This document shows positions 55,337-64,000 of a stretch of 64,000 nucleotides of DNA, piece by piece. The notes beneath the pieces were generated by a model, which was not told where the DNA came from, made no database searches, and saw only the letters and a program-made list of their open reading frames with translations. This stretch comes from Variovorax sp. Root411 (GTDB taxonomy: Bacteria; Pseudomonadota; Gammaproteobacteria; Burkholderiales; Burkholderiaceae_C). The stretch's first letter is position 1, and each line of letters opens with the position of its first letter. Where the stretch lies: NCBI RefSeq assembly GCF_001425205.1, contig NZ_LMDW01000012.1, positions 79,584 through 143,583 of the forward strand, read 5' to 3'. The position numbers and the translations under genes are program-made.

Positions 55337-56824
55337 ATGACCTCCCCACAGACCTCCGAAGCCGCGACCACGCCGGCCCCGCCCTCCATCGGCACGCTGC
55401 GCGAGCGCTATGGCGAGCGCTATCGCTGGTACCTGCTGCTGTCGGTCATGGTGGGCACGATGGCGTCGATCATGTCCTCGACCATCGTCAACGTCGCGAT
55501 CCCGGGCATGAGCCACCACTTCTCGCTCGGCCAGGAGCGCGCGCAGTGGGTGAGCTCGGGCTTCATGGTGGCGATGACGGTCTCGATGCTCACTACGCCG
55601 TGGCTGCTGTCGCGCTACGGCTACCGGCGCACCTACGTGGGCACGATGCTGCTGCTGCTCGCGGGCGGCATCGTGGGCGGGGTGGCCAACGACTTCTCCC
55701 TGGTGCTGTTCGCGCGCGTGGCCGAGGGGCTGGCGGCGGGCGTGGTGCAGCCCATTCCGGCGATCATCATCCTGCGCGCCTTCGAGCCGCACGAGCAGGG
55801 ACGCGCGAGCGGCATCTTCGGCATGGGCGTGGTGCTGGCGCCAGCGGTGGGGCCGAGCATCGGCGGGGTGCTGGTCGACCTGTTCGGCTGGCGCTCGATC
55901 TTCTTCATGGTGGTGCCGTTCTGCCTGGCCTCTCTCTGGCTGGCCTACAAGTTCGTGCCGACCACCGCGCCCGGCGGCGTGGCCGCTGTGCGCGGCGGCG
56001 GACTCGACGCGCGCGGGCTGGCGCTGGGCACGGTCGGCACGCTGTGCCTGCTGAACGGACTGGTCGCGCTGCGCGGCGATTCGCCGCTGCAGGCCGGTTT
56101 GCTGCTGGCAGGCGCGCTGGTGGCGTTCGCCGCCTTCGTGTGGTGGCAGCGGCGGCTCGCGGCCTCGGGCGGCACGCCGCTGATGAACCTCGCGCTGTTC
56201 CAGTACCGGCAGTTCGCAATGGGCAGCGTGGTCGCCTTCATCTACGGCACGGCGCTGTTCGGCTCGACCTACCTGCTGCCGGTGTACATGCAGGTGGGGC
56301 TGCATCTCTCCGCATCGCACGTGGGCACCATCCTGCTGCCGGCGGGCATCGTGCTGGCGCTGACCATCGCAGGCGTGGGCCGGCTGGCCGACAGGCACCC
56401 GACCTGGGTGCTGGTGACGATCGGCCTCGCGCTGCTGGCGGCGTCGTTCGCGCTGATGATGGTGCTGCGGCTCGACAGCGCGCTATGGCTGCTGGTGGCC
56501 TTCGCGATCATCGGGCGCATCGGGCTGGGCTTCATCCTGCCTTCGCTCAACCTGGGTTCGATGCGGCCGCTGGCCAAGCCGCTGATCCCGCAGGGGGCGA
56601 GCGCCATCAATTTCGTGCGCATGCTGGGCGGCGCGGCGGGCGTGAGCCTGTGCGCCATCGTGCTCGAGTGGCGGCTGGCGGCGCATGGCGATTCGCTCGC
56701 CAACCCGATGAGCAGCCCGGCGCGGCTGGCCGCCTTCAACGAGGTATTCGCAATGCTGGCAGGGCTTTGCGCGATTGCCATCTGCGCGGCCTGGCAATTG
56801 CGCCGTCCGCCACAACAAGGGTAA
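55337..56824 (+). CDS. DHA2-family MFS exporter (EmrB/QacA-like)
   Basis: 495 residues, 14 hydrophobic spans. The characteristic ARVAEGLAAGVVQPIPA and GMGVVLAPAVGPSIGGVL (motif C) mark the drug:proton antiporter DHA2 group. It exports unknown compounds. No membrane-fusion (EmrA) gene is adjacent. Confidence 0.92.
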   Translation: MTSPQTSEAATTPAPPSIGTLRERYGERYRWYLLLSVMVGTMASIMSSTIVNVAIPGMSHHFSLGQERAQWVSSGFMVAMTVSMLTTPWLLSRYGYRRTYVGTMLLLLAGGIVGGVANDFSLVLFARVAEGLAAGVVQPIPAIIILRAFEPHEQGRASGIFGMGVVLAPAVGPSIGGVLVDLFGWRSIFFMVVPFCLASLWLAYKFVPTTAPGGVAAVRGGGLDARGLALGTVGTLCLLNGLVALRGDSPLQAGLLLAGALVAFAAFVWWQRRLAASGGTPLMNLALFQYRQFAMGSVVAFIYGTALFGSTYLLPVYMQVGLHLSASHVGTILLPAGIVLALTIAGVGRLADRHPTWVLVTIGLALLAASFALMMVLRLDSALWLLVAFAIIGRIGLGFILPSLNLGSMRPLAKPLIPQGASAINFVRMLGGAAGVSLCAIVLEWRLAAHGDSLANPMSSPARLAAFNEVFAMLAGLCAIAICAAWQLRRPPQQG

Positions 56825-56839
56825 GCACCCGGTAGTACC

Positions 56840-56898
56840 TAAGAACCCATCGTTTCTAATTGTTAACAGTTGTTAAACACAGTTAGGGTGGGTTCTTA
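56840..56898 (+). promoter_or_regulatory. Leader inverted repeat that spans the ribosome site of the binding-protein gene
   Basis: TAAGAACCCA (56840-56849) and TGGGTTCTTA (56889-56898) pair perfectly over ten bases. The right arm lies directly before the ATG at 56900 and follows the purine-rich AGGG of a probable ribosome site. The interior is AT-rich with repeated TGTTAA. It may be an operator pair with a promoter between, or a leader hairpin that masks translation. Confidence 0.5.
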
Positions 56899-56899
56899 C

Positions 56900-58039
56900 A
56901 TGCAACGCAGAAGTTTTATCGCCTCGACGGCGGTTCTCGCCGGCGGCCTCACGCGGCTCTCGTCGGTGCAAGCGGCCGAGCCGGGGGTGACCGACGGTGA
57001 AATCGTGCTCGGCAGTTCGGCCGTGCTGAGCGGTCCGCTCGGCTCGCAGATCAAGGTCGTGCACAACGGCGCCGCGCTGGCGTTCGATTCGGCCAATGAA
57101 CAAGGCGGCGTGGGCGGGCGCAAGATCAAGATGGTGGCGCTCGACGACGAGCTGAAGCCCGACAAGGCGCTGGAAAACTACGGCAAGCTGCTGAACGACC
57201 ACCGCGTGTTCGCCTTCTTCGGCTGCGTGGGCTCGGGCACGACGGCCGCCGCGGCCAAGCTGCTGCAGCAGAGCGGCGCGCCCAGCGTGGGCGGCTACGG
57301 GGTGGGCGACAGCGCGCGCCAAAGCGTCGCGGGCTCGGCCTACTTCGTGCGCGCCAGCAACGCACGCGAGGCGCAGGCCCTGGTCGAGCACCTTGTCACC
57401 ATCGGCGTGAACAAGATCGCCATCGCCCATCTCGACAATCCCGGCGGTGCCGAGGCGATCAAGCTGATCGAGGCCGCCATGGCCACCCACAAGCTCGCGC
57501 CGACGGCCACGGTCATGGCCAAGGGCGACGGCTCGAACGCCGCAGCCGCCGGCAAGGCGCTGGCCGACAGCCAGTCCCAGGCCATCCTGATGTACCTGGC
57601 CGGCACCGTGGCCGGCGAGGTGATCAAGGCCACCTACGCCGCCGGCAGCAAGCCGATGTTCTACGGCATGTCGATCGTTCCGGGCGAGGTCACGGCCAAG
57701 GTGGTCACCCTGCAGGCGGGCGGCCTGGCGATCTCGCAGGTCATGCCCTATCCCTGGGGCGAGGTGGAAACCGTGACGCGCGACTACCGCCGGCTGGCCG
57801 AGCGGGCACAGGTGCCCGTGGGCTACGGCAGCTTCGAGGGCTACCTGAACGCACTGGTGATGATCGAGGCGCTCAAGCGCACCGGCCGCGACCTGACGCG
57901 CGCGCGCCTGCATGCGACGCTGCGCGCATTCAAGCTGCGCCTGGCCGGCATGGACATCGATTTCTCGACCGGCAACACCACCGGCTCGCGCTTCATCGAG
58001 ATGGTGCGCGTCACGCCCGAAGGCCGCTTCGTGCGCTGA
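56900..58039 (+). CDS. Branched-chain-amino-acid-type ABC binding protein
   Basis: 379 residues. The signal MQRRSFIASTAVLAGGL has paired Arg then S-F, a Tat-like signal. The mature part (about 30-379) is the type I periplasmic binding fold of LivJ/urea-type proteins (GEIVLGSSAVLSGPLGSQ). No permease or ATPase gene adjoins, so it is an orphan that may serve a distant transporter or a sensor. The longer frame starting at 56870 would overlap the leader repeat. Confidence 0.9.
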   Translation: MQRRSFIASTAVLAGGLTRLSSVQAAEPGVTDGEIVLGSSAVLSGPLGSQIKVVHNGAALAFDSANEQGGVGGRKIKMVALDDELKPDKALENYGKLLNDHRVFAFFGCVGSGTTAAAAKLLQQSGAPSVGGYGVGDSARQSVAGSAYFVRASNAREAQALVEHLVTIGVNKIAIAHLDNPGGAEAIKLIEAAMATHKLAPTATVMAKGDGSNAAAAGKALADSQSQAILMYLAGTVAGEVIKATYAAGSKPMFYGMSIVPGEVTAKVVTLQAGGLAISQVMPYPWGEVETVTRDYRRLAERAQVPVGYGSFEGYLNALVMIEALKRTGRDLTRARLHATLRAFKLRLAGMDIDFSTGNTTGSRFIEMVRVTPEGRFVR

Positions 58040-58089
58040 AAGGGCGAGCAGATTCGCCAAGCGGCTGGCGCTCGCGCTTTAATGGCGCC

Positions 58090-58857
58090 ATGTGCCAATT
58101 GCTTGGAATGAATTGCAACACGCCCACGGACGTGACCTTCAGCTTCACCGGCTTCGCGCAACGCGGCGGCCGCACCGACCATCATGCCGATGGCTGGGGC
58201 ATCGCGTTCTTCGAGGACCGCGGGCTGCGCCACTTCGTCGATCACCAGCCGGCGTGCGAATCGCCGGTGGCGGAGCTGATCCGGCGCTACCCCATACAGA
58301 GCCGCAACGTCATCGCGCACATCCGCAAGGCGACGCAGGGCGAAGTCAACCTGCAGAACTGCCACCCCTTCGTGCGCGAGCTGTGGGGACGCTACTGGGT
58401 GTTCGCACACAACGGCGACCTGAAGGAATTCCGCCCGCGCCTGCACGGCAACTTCCATCCCGTGGGCAACACCGACAGCGAGCACGCCTTCTGCTGGATC
58501 ATGCAGGAGCTGGCCAAGTCGCATGCGGGCGTGCCGAGCATCGAGGAGCTGACGCTCACGCTGCGCGAACTGGCTCCGCAGCTCGCGGCGCACGGCACCT
58601 TCAACTTCATGCTGTCCAACGGGCAGGCGCTGTGGGCGCATGCCTCGACCAACCTCTGGTACGTGGAGCGCCGCCATCCCTTCGTGACGGCGCAGTTGTC
58701 GGACGAGGACCTGGAAATCGACTTCGCGCGGCACACCACGCCCAACGACCGCGTGGCCGTGGTCGTGACCGCGCCGCTCACCACCAACGAGACATGGACG
58801 CAGTTCGCGCCGGGCGAACTGCATGTGTTCGTGGACGGGCAGCGATCAGTGCGCTGA
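58090..58857 (+). CDS. Class II glutamine amidotransferase (YafJ-like)
   Basis: 255 residues. Cys2 right after the initiator Met is the N-terminal nucleophile. HIRKATQGEV, FAHNGDL and GNTDSEHAFCWI are the conserved Ntn-hydrolase motifs. It frees ammonia from glutamine or a related amide; partner unknown. Overlaps the convergent gshB gene end. Confidence 0.93.
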   Translation: MCQLLGMNCNTPTDVTFSFTGFAQRGGRTDHHADGWGIAFFEDRGLRHFVDHQPACESPVAELIRRYPIQSRNVIAHIRKATQGEVNLQNCHPFVRELWGRYWVFAHNGDLKEFRPRLHGNFHPVGNTDSEHAFCWIMQELAKSHAGVPSIEELTLTLRELAPQLAAHGTFNFMLSNGQALWAHASTNLWYVERRHPFVTAQLSDEDLEIDFARHTTPNDRVAVVVTAPLTTNETWTQFAPGELHVFVDGQRSVR

Positions 58858-59808
58858 AGCCCGGGCCAAGTGTGCCTCGAGCGCATCGATGAACATCGCC
58901 GGCACGTCGAAGCCGGTCTGCTCGGTGATCTCCTGGAAGCAGGTCGGGCTGGTCACGTTGATCTCGGTCACCGAGTCGCCGATCACGTCGAGCCCGATCA
59001 GCAACAGACCGCGCGGCGCGAGCGTGCGCCCCACGGTCTCGGCGATCTCGCGATTGCGCGCCGTGAGCGGCTGGGCCACGCCCTTGCCGCCGGCCGCGAG
59101 GTTGCCGCGCACCTCGGTGCCCTGCGGAATGCGCGCGAGCACGAAGGGCGCCGGCTCGCCCGCAATGATCAGGATGCGCTTGTCGCCCTGCACGATCTCA
59201 GGCACGAAGCGCTGCACCATGATGGTCTCGGCGCCGCTCTTGTTGAGCGTCTCGACGATGGAGCCGAGGTTCAGCGCATCCTGCCGCACGCGGAAGATGC
59301 CCATGCCGCCCATGCCGTCGAGCGGCTTCAGGATGATATCGCCGTGCTCCGCGTGGAAGTCGCGCACGGCCTGCGCGCTGCGCGTGACCAGCGTGGGCGT
59401 GACGAACTGCGGAAACTCCATGATCGCGAGCTTCTCGGGGTGGTCGCGCAGCGCACGCGGCTTGTTGACCACCTGCGCGCCCTCGCGCTCGGCCTGCTCC
59501 AGCAGGTGGGTGGCGTAGATGTACTCGGCGTCGAAGGGCGGGTCCTTGCGCATCAGCACGGCGTCGAAATTCTTCAGCGCCTTCGACTCCGTGATGTCGA
59601 CGCGGTACCAGGCCCTGGCGTCGCCAGTCAGCGTGATCTGCTGCACCGTGGCCGTGACCACGCCGCCCGATTTCCACTGGATGTCCTGCGGCAGGCAGGC
59701 GGCGATGCGATAACCGCGGCGCTGCGCCTCGCGCATCATCGAGAAGGTCGTGTCCTTGTAGATCTTGAAATGATCGAGCGGATCGGCGACGAAGAGGATG
59801 TTTTTCAT
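58846..59808 (-). CDS. gshB: Glutathione synthase
   Basis: 320 residues, ATP-grasp. MRKDPPFD (86-93) and the ATP-binding KPLDGMGGMGIFRV (161-174), then the glycine-rich and NVTSPTCFQEI motifs are typical. It adds glycine to gamma-glutamylcysteine. It follows kup on the same strand. Confidence 0.97.
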   Translation of the reverse strand: MKNILFVADPLDHFKIYKDTTFSMMREAQRRGYRIAACLPQDIQWKSGGVVTATVQQITLTGDARAWYRVDITESKALKNFDAVLMRKDPPFDAEYIYATHLLEQAEREGAQVVNKPRALRDHPEKLAIMEFPQFVTPTLVTRSAQAVRDFHAEHGDIILKPLDGMGGMGIFRVRQDALNLGSIVETLNKSGAETIMVQRFVPEIVQGDKRILIIAGEPAPFVLARIPQGTEVRGNLAAGGKGVAQPLTARNREIAETVGRTLAPRGLLLIGLDVIGDSVTEINVTSPTCFQEITEQTGFDVPAMFIDALEAHLARASAH

Positions 59809-59932
59809 CAGGCGTTCTTTCTTGCGGTGCCAGGGGCGGCGGCTGCATGGGTATCGGGCGCGATGTTGCCGGAAGCGGCGATGTCCTTGCCGGCCGGGGC
59901 CTTTTTCTCTCCTTGCCCGCAGCCAGCTCCCG

Positions 59933-61864
59933 CTAGATCTCGATCTTCGACCCCAGCTCCACCACCGCGTTGTTCGGCAGCCCCAGGAACGCCGCCGCCC
60001 CGCTCGCGTTGTGGTGCATCTGCGCGAACAGCTTCTCGCGCCATGGCGCCATGCCGCTGCCCAGCGTGGGGATCACCACGTCGCGCGACAGGAAGTAGCT
60101 GGTCGTCATCGGTTCGAGCTGGCAGCCGCGCATGCGCGCGTTGTCGAGCGCGCGCGGCAGGTCGATGTCGTTCTTGAAGCCGTAGTGCACCATGATCTGC
60201 CAGCAGTGGTGGCCCAGCGCCTCGATCTCGATGCGCTTGTCCATCGGGATCCATGGCACCTCGTGGTTGCGCACGGTCACGAACATGTTCTGCTCGTGCA
60301 GCACCTTGTTGTGCTTCAGGTTGTGCAGCAGCGCATTGGGCACGGTGCCCGGCTCGGCCGTGAGGAACACCGCCGTGCCGTCCACGCGCGCCGGCGGGCT
60401 CACGAACACCGAGCCGAGAAAGGACTTCAGGTCGATCGCGTCGGCATGCTGCGCCTCGCCCATGAGGCGGCGCCCTTCCTTCCACGTCATCATCAGCGTG
60501 AAGACGAAGCCGCCGATCAGCAGCGGGAACCAGCCGCCTTCGAACAGCTTGAGCAGGTTCGACGCGAAGAACAGGAAGTCGACGATGAAGAAGACCGCGG
60601 TCGACGCGATGCACAGCGCCAGCGGCAGCTTCCACGCGTAGCGGATCACGAAGAAGGTCAGCACCGTGGTGATCAGCATGTCGGTCGTCACGGCGATGCC
60701 GTAGGCCGCGGCCAGGCTGCTCGACGAGCGGAACATCACCACCGCCAGCACGATGGCCACGAACAGGCCCCAGTTGACCAGCGGGATGTAGATCTGGCCG
60801 GCCGTGCGCACGCTGGTGTGCTCGATGTTCAGGCGCGGCAGGTAGCCCAGCTGGATGACCTGGCGCGTGACGCTGAAGGCGCCCGTGATGAGGGCCTGCG
60901 ACGCGATCACCGTGGCCGCGGTGGCCAGCAGCACCAGCGGGATGAGCGCCCACTCGGGCGCCATCATGAAGAACGGGTTCTTCACCGCCTCGGGGTTCTC
61001 CAGCAGCAGCGCGCCCTGGCCGAAGTAGTTGAGCGTCAGCGCCGGCATCACGACCGAGAACCACGCGATGCGGATCGGGCTCTTGCCGAAGTGGCCGAGG
61101 TCGGCGTACAGCGCCTCGGCGCCGGTCACGCACAGCACGGTGGCGCCCAGCAGGATGAAGCTGGTGCCGGGGTTGTCCCACATGAACTTCAGCGCGTAGA
61201 ACGGATTCAGCGCCTTCAGGATCTCGGGGTGGTGCAGGATCTGCGACACGCCGAGCACGGCAATCGCCAGGAACCACACCAGCGTGATCGGCCCGAAGAA
61301 CTTGCCGATGCCCGCCGTGCCGCGCTTCTGCACCACGAACAGGCAGAACAGCACGACCAGCGTGAGCGGAATGACGTAGTGCGTGAAGTGCGGCGACACC
61401 ACCTCCAGGCCCTCGACCGCCGAGAGCACCGAGATGGCCGGAGTGATGACCCCGTCGCCATAGAACAGCGAGGTGCCGAAGATGCCGACCACCAGCAGCA
61501 CGTGGCGCAGCCTGGGCTTGTCGGCCACCGCGCGGGAGGCCAGCGCCAGCATGGCCACGAGGCCGCCCTCGCCTTCGTTGTCGGCCCGCAGCACGAGCAC
61601 GACGTACTTGATGGAGACGATGACGGTGAGCGTCCAGAAGAACATCGAGAGGATGCCGTAGACGTTCCCGACGGTGAACGGCACGTGGCCGTGGCCGAAC
61701 ACTTCCTTGACGGCATACAGCACGCTGGTGCCGATGTCGCCATAGACGACGCCGATGGCGCCGACGATCAGGCCGGCTGAGAGATTTTTGGGGGCTGACA
61801 CGAAGTCGATGGGAAAAGGACAGGCTGCTGGAATCGACGCGTCAGACACGCCGGGGTGCGACAC
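59933..61864 (-). CDS. kup: Kup-family potassium transporter
   Basis: 643 residues, about 12 spans plus a C-terminal cytoplasmic part (about 470-643). The [12 protein letters not shown] and [12 protein letters not shown] motifs are the Kup signatures. It imports K+ with H+. The start codon is GTG at 61864. It lies between gshA and gshB on the same strand. Because glutathione gates K+ efflux in Gram-negatives, joint regulation is plausible; this is inference. Confidence 0.96.
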   Translation of the reverse strand: MSHPGVSDASIPAACPFPIDFVSAPKNLSAGLIVGAIGVVYGDIGTSVLYAVKEVFGHGHVPFTVGNVYGILSMFFWTLTVIVSIKYVVLVLRADNEGEGGLVAMLALASRAVADKPRLRHVLLVVGIFGTSLFYGDGVITPAISVLSAVEGLEVVSPHFTHYVIPLTLVVLFCLFVVQKRGTAGIGKFFGPITLVWFLAIAVLGVSQILHHPEILKALNPFYALKFMWDNPGTSFILLGATVLCVTGAEALYADLGHFGKSPIRIAWFSVVMPALTLNYFGQGALLLENPEAVKNPFFMMAPEWALIPLVLLATAATVIASQALITGAFSVTRQVIQLGYLPRLNIEHTSVRTAGQIYIPLVNWGLFVAIVLAVVMFRSSSSLAAAYGIAVTTDMLITTVLTFFVIRYAWKLPLALCIASTAVFFIVDFLFFASNLLKLFEGGWFPLLIGGFVFTLMMTWKEGRRLMGEAQHADAIDLKSFLGSVFVSPPARVDGTAVFLTAEPGTVPNALLHNLKHNKVLHEQNMFVTVRNHEVPWIPMDKRIEIEALGHHCWQIMVHYGFKNDIDLPRALDNARMRGCQLEPMTTSYFLSRDVVIPTLGSGMAPWREKLFAQMHHNASGAAAFLGLPNNAVVELGSKIEI

Positions 61865-61980
61865 GAGAGAACTTTAGTTCACCATTGTCACCCCTCCCGC
61901 CCTTTTGTTTCCGTTGCTGTGGGGCCGCTATTTTGCCGCTGCTTGCGACCGGTGCAAGCCGCCGCGAGCCGCCACGGGAA

Positions 61981-63300
61981 TCATTCGTAGATTTCAGCGT
62001 CCGGATCGGTTGCTTCCATCTCGTAGCTGGCGGCCACCATGGCCAGCCGGCCGACCACACCGTACATGTAGAAGCGGTTCGGGGCGCTGGCGCCAGGCTT
62101 GGCGCCGGGCTGAGGCAAGTGCGCACTTTCAGAAAATGCCAGCGGCACGTAGCTCGCGCCCGGCAGCTTCAGGTTCTCGTCGGCGGCGCGCTCGGCATGC
62201 ACGCGGTAGAAGCCGCCGACCACGTAGCGGTCCATCATGTAGACCACCGGCTCGGCCACGCCGTTGTGCACGCGCTCGTTGGTCAGCACGCCTTCCTGCA
62301 CGATCAGCTCGGTGGGTTCGCGCAGTTCGCGGCTGGCGCCTGCCTTGGCGGCGGGAAGGCCGGCGCCGCCGCGGGGCTTGCCGATCAGCGCCTCCACGTC
62401 CTTGGCATCGCGCACCGTCACCACGCCCGGACTGCCGCTGCCGCTGTGGCCGCCCTTGACGACCACGAACGGCTTCTCGTTGATGCCGTATTCCTTGTAC
62501 TTGCGACGCACCTTGGTCAGCACCGCGTCGACATGGCTGGTCAGCACGTCGATGCCGCGGCCCTCGGCCACGTCCACGCCTTCGGCACGCGCATAGATCG
62601 GGTTGATGAGCCAGGGGTCGATGCCCAGCAGCTTGCCGAAGCGCTTGGACAGCTCCTCGTAGCTGTGCAGGTGGTTGCTCTTGCGGCGCACCGACCAGCC
62701 CGCATGCAGCGGCGGCAGCAGGTACTGCTCGTGCAAGTCCTCGAGGATGCCGGGCGTTCCAGCAGAAAGCTCGTTGTTGAGCAGAATTGTGCAGGGATCG
62801 AAATTCTTCAGCCCCAGCCTGCGCTTGCTGCGCACCACCGGTTCGAGCGTCACGGTGTCGCCGTTGGGCAGTTCGATCTTCTTGGAAGTCTTGATGGCGG
62901 GGTCGATGGACCCGATGCGCACGTTGAGCCCCGCCATGTGGAAGATGCGCACCAGTTGCGCGACGTTGGCGAGATAAAAGGTGTTCTTGGAGTGATTTTC
63001 CGGAATGACAAGCAGGTTGCGCGCTTCCGGACAGATCTTCTCGATGGCCGCCTGCGCGGCCTGCACCGCCAGCGGCAGCATTTCCTTGGTGAGGTTGTTC
63101 CAGCCGCCCGGGAACAGGTTGGTGTCGACCGGGGCCAGCTTGAAGCCGGCGTTGCGGATGTCGACGGCGCTGTAGAACGGCGGCGTGTGCTCCATCCACT
63201 CGAGCCGGAACCAGCGCTCGATGGCAGGCATCGAGTCGAGCACCCGCTGCTCCAGTTCGTTGATCGGGCCGGTCAGGGCGGTGACGAGATGCGGAACCAT
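61981..63300 (-). CDS. gshA: Glutamate-cysteine ligase (proteobacterial type)
   Basis: 439 residues. This is the beta/gamma-proteobacterial glutamate-cysteine ligase type, unlike E. coli gshA. Conserved stretches are PVDTNLFPGGWNNLT, VIPENHSKNTFYL, HAGWSVRRKSNHLHSYE and VVKGGHSGSGSPGVV. It makes gamma-glutamylcysteine. kup and gshB follow on the same strand. Confidence 0.94.
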   Translation of the reverse strand: MVPHLVTALTGPINELEQRVLDSMPAIERWFRLEWMEHTPPFYSAVDIRNAGFKLAPVDTNLFPGGWNNLTKEMLPLAVQAAQAAIEKICPEARNLLVIPENHSKNTFYLANVAQLVRIFHMAGLNVRIGSIDPAIKTSKKIELPNGDTVTLEPVVRSKRRLGLKNFDPCTILLNNELSAGTPGILEDLHEQYLLPPLHAGWSVRRKSNHLHSYEELSKRFGKLLGIDPWLINPIYARAEGVDVAEGRGIDVLTSHVDAVLTKVRRKYKEYGINEKPFVVVKGGHSGSGSPGVVTVRDAKDVEALIGKPRGGAGLPAAKAGASRELREPTELIVQEGVLTNERVHNGVAEPVVYMMDRYVVGGFYRVHAERAADENLKLPGASYVPLAFSESAHLPQPGAKPGASAPNRFYMYGVVGRLAMVAASYEMEATDPDAEIYE

Positions 63301-63396
63301 GCGGGCGGCCTTGTTGGTTTTGTGCTTAAAGGTAGAGCGGAATTGTAGGAATTGGGGGTGCCCATCCCGAAGACAAGACCACGAGAGCGGCGCGCA

Positions 63397-64000
63397 TCAG
63401 GTCCGCACTTCGCCTTGGCCCAGCACCACGTACTTGAGCGAAGTCAGCCCTTCGATCCCCACCGGTCCGCGCGCATGGAACTTGTCGGTGCTGATGCCAA
63501 TTTCGGCGCCCAGCCCGAACTCGAAGCCATCCGCGAAGCGCGTGCTCGCATTGACCATCACGCTGGCCGAGTCGACCTCGCGCAGGAAGCGCTGGGCATG
63601 CACGTGGTCGCGCGTGACGATGGCGTCGGTGTGGTGGCTCGAATAACGGTTGATGTGCGCAATGGCCTCGTCCACGCCGGCCACCACCTTGATGCTGATG
63701 ACGGCAGCGAGGTATTCCTCGGACCAGTCGGATTCGACCGCATCGACCACCCTGGCTTTCGGATCGATCGCACCGTCGGCGCGCAGGATGGCGGCGGCGG
63801 CCGGGTCGCAGCGCATTTCCACGCCCTTGGCCGCGAAGATGGCGGCGATCTCGGGCAGGAAGTCGTCGGCCACCGCGGCCGACACCAGCAGGCCTTCGGC
63901 GGCGTTGCAGGGGCTGTACTTCTGGGTCTTGGCGTTGTCGACGATGCGCAGCGCCATGTCGAACTCGGCCGTGTCGTCCACGTAGACGTGGCAGTTGCCG
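63397..64000 (-). CDS. proA: Gamma-glutamyl phosphate reductase, C-terminal part (cut by window edge)
   Basis: Open to the right edge; about 200 C-terminal residues are visible. The frame begins at the edge with [17 protein letters not shown], the ProA catalytic-Cys region, and ends with [17 protein letters not shown]. It reduces gamma-glutamyl phosphate for proline synthesis. The N-terminus lies outside the window, so no start is called. It precedes gshA on the same strand. Confidence 0.95.
   Translation of the reverse strand, partial: GNCHVYVDDTAEFDMALRIVDNAKTQKYSPCNAAEGLLVSAAVADDFLPEIAAIFAAKGVEMRCDPAAAAILRADGAIDPKARVVDAVESDWSEEYLAAVISIKVVAGVDEAIAHINRYSSHHTDAIVTRDHVHAQRFLREVDSASVMVNASTRFADGFEFGLGAEIGISTDKFHARGPVGIEGLTSLKYVVLGQGEVRT

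Noticed and set aside
53603..56398. 931-codon minus-strand frame spanning three genes
   Set aside because: It crosses PPi-PFK end, the metallopeptidase and the exporter in the wrong frame.

Overview
This is a GC-rich, densely packed bacterial chromosome segment. Gene content points to a betaproteobacterium of the Comamonadaceae, most likely Variovorax or a close relative. Supporting signs are the Ku/LigD pair, the gcr-type 'recombinase' gene, the argS-SPOR-dsbA order, lptA-lptB-rpoN, the proteobacterial gshA type, a pyrophosphate-type phosphofructokinase, and interspersed palindromic repeats of the kind seen in that family. The species call is inference; no rRNA or tRNA gene is present.

Layout. 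0.1-11 kb holds stress functions: an exported TPR-CHAT protein, a large-subunit catalase with a 49-residue membrane protein just upstream, a transglutaminase-like protein, Ku and LigD (non-homologous end joining), a desuccinylase-like zinc hydrolase, and a disordered 90-residue protein. 11-23.4 kb holds rpe, apaG, gcr, an antiporter/YbdK operon, a membrane-anchored HExxH protein with a tiny overlapping partner gene (the best candidate here for an undescribed toxin/immunity pair), thiL, a DUF3053 lipoprotein, an MFS carrier, and pgpA-cinA-NTF2-GNAT. 23.4-23.7 kb is a repeat cluster whose core matches the repeat at the left edge of the window.

23.7-31.5 kb holds a SEC-C protein, a membrane-anchored FMN glutamate-synthase-like protein coupled to a kinase-fold protein, an orphan PIN protein, an RNA methyltransferase, and a cytochrome b561-YceI-YceI operon. 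31.5-40.7 kb is core envelope and translation: a phospholipase D lipoprotein, rpoN, lptB, lptA, dsbA, a SPOR protein, argS, a PsiF-repeat protein and a DUF2214 protein. 40.8-47 kb is an acyl-CoA module: LysR, CaiB-type CoA transferase, HMG-CoA lyase, a divergent IclR regulator with two operator-like dyads, and malate synthase G. 47-58 kb holds transporters, a fasciclin lipoprotein, a LysR/DUF2917 divergon, a crotonase, PPi-PFK with a CWC protein, a zinc metallopeptidase, a DHA2 exporter and an orphan branched-chain-type binding protein with a notable leader inverted repeat. 58-64 kb holds glutathione synthesis (gshB, gshA) with the potassium carrier kup between them, and the C-terminal part of proA running off the right edge.

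How the genes work together. Ku and LigD form one end-joining operon. HMG-CoA lyase and CoA transferase would feed acetyl-CoA toward malate synthase under the shared IclR regulator (inference). LptA, LptB and sigma-54 share an overlapping operon, and gshA-kup-gshB links glutathione and potassium. No CRISPR array, prophage or insertion sequence was found.
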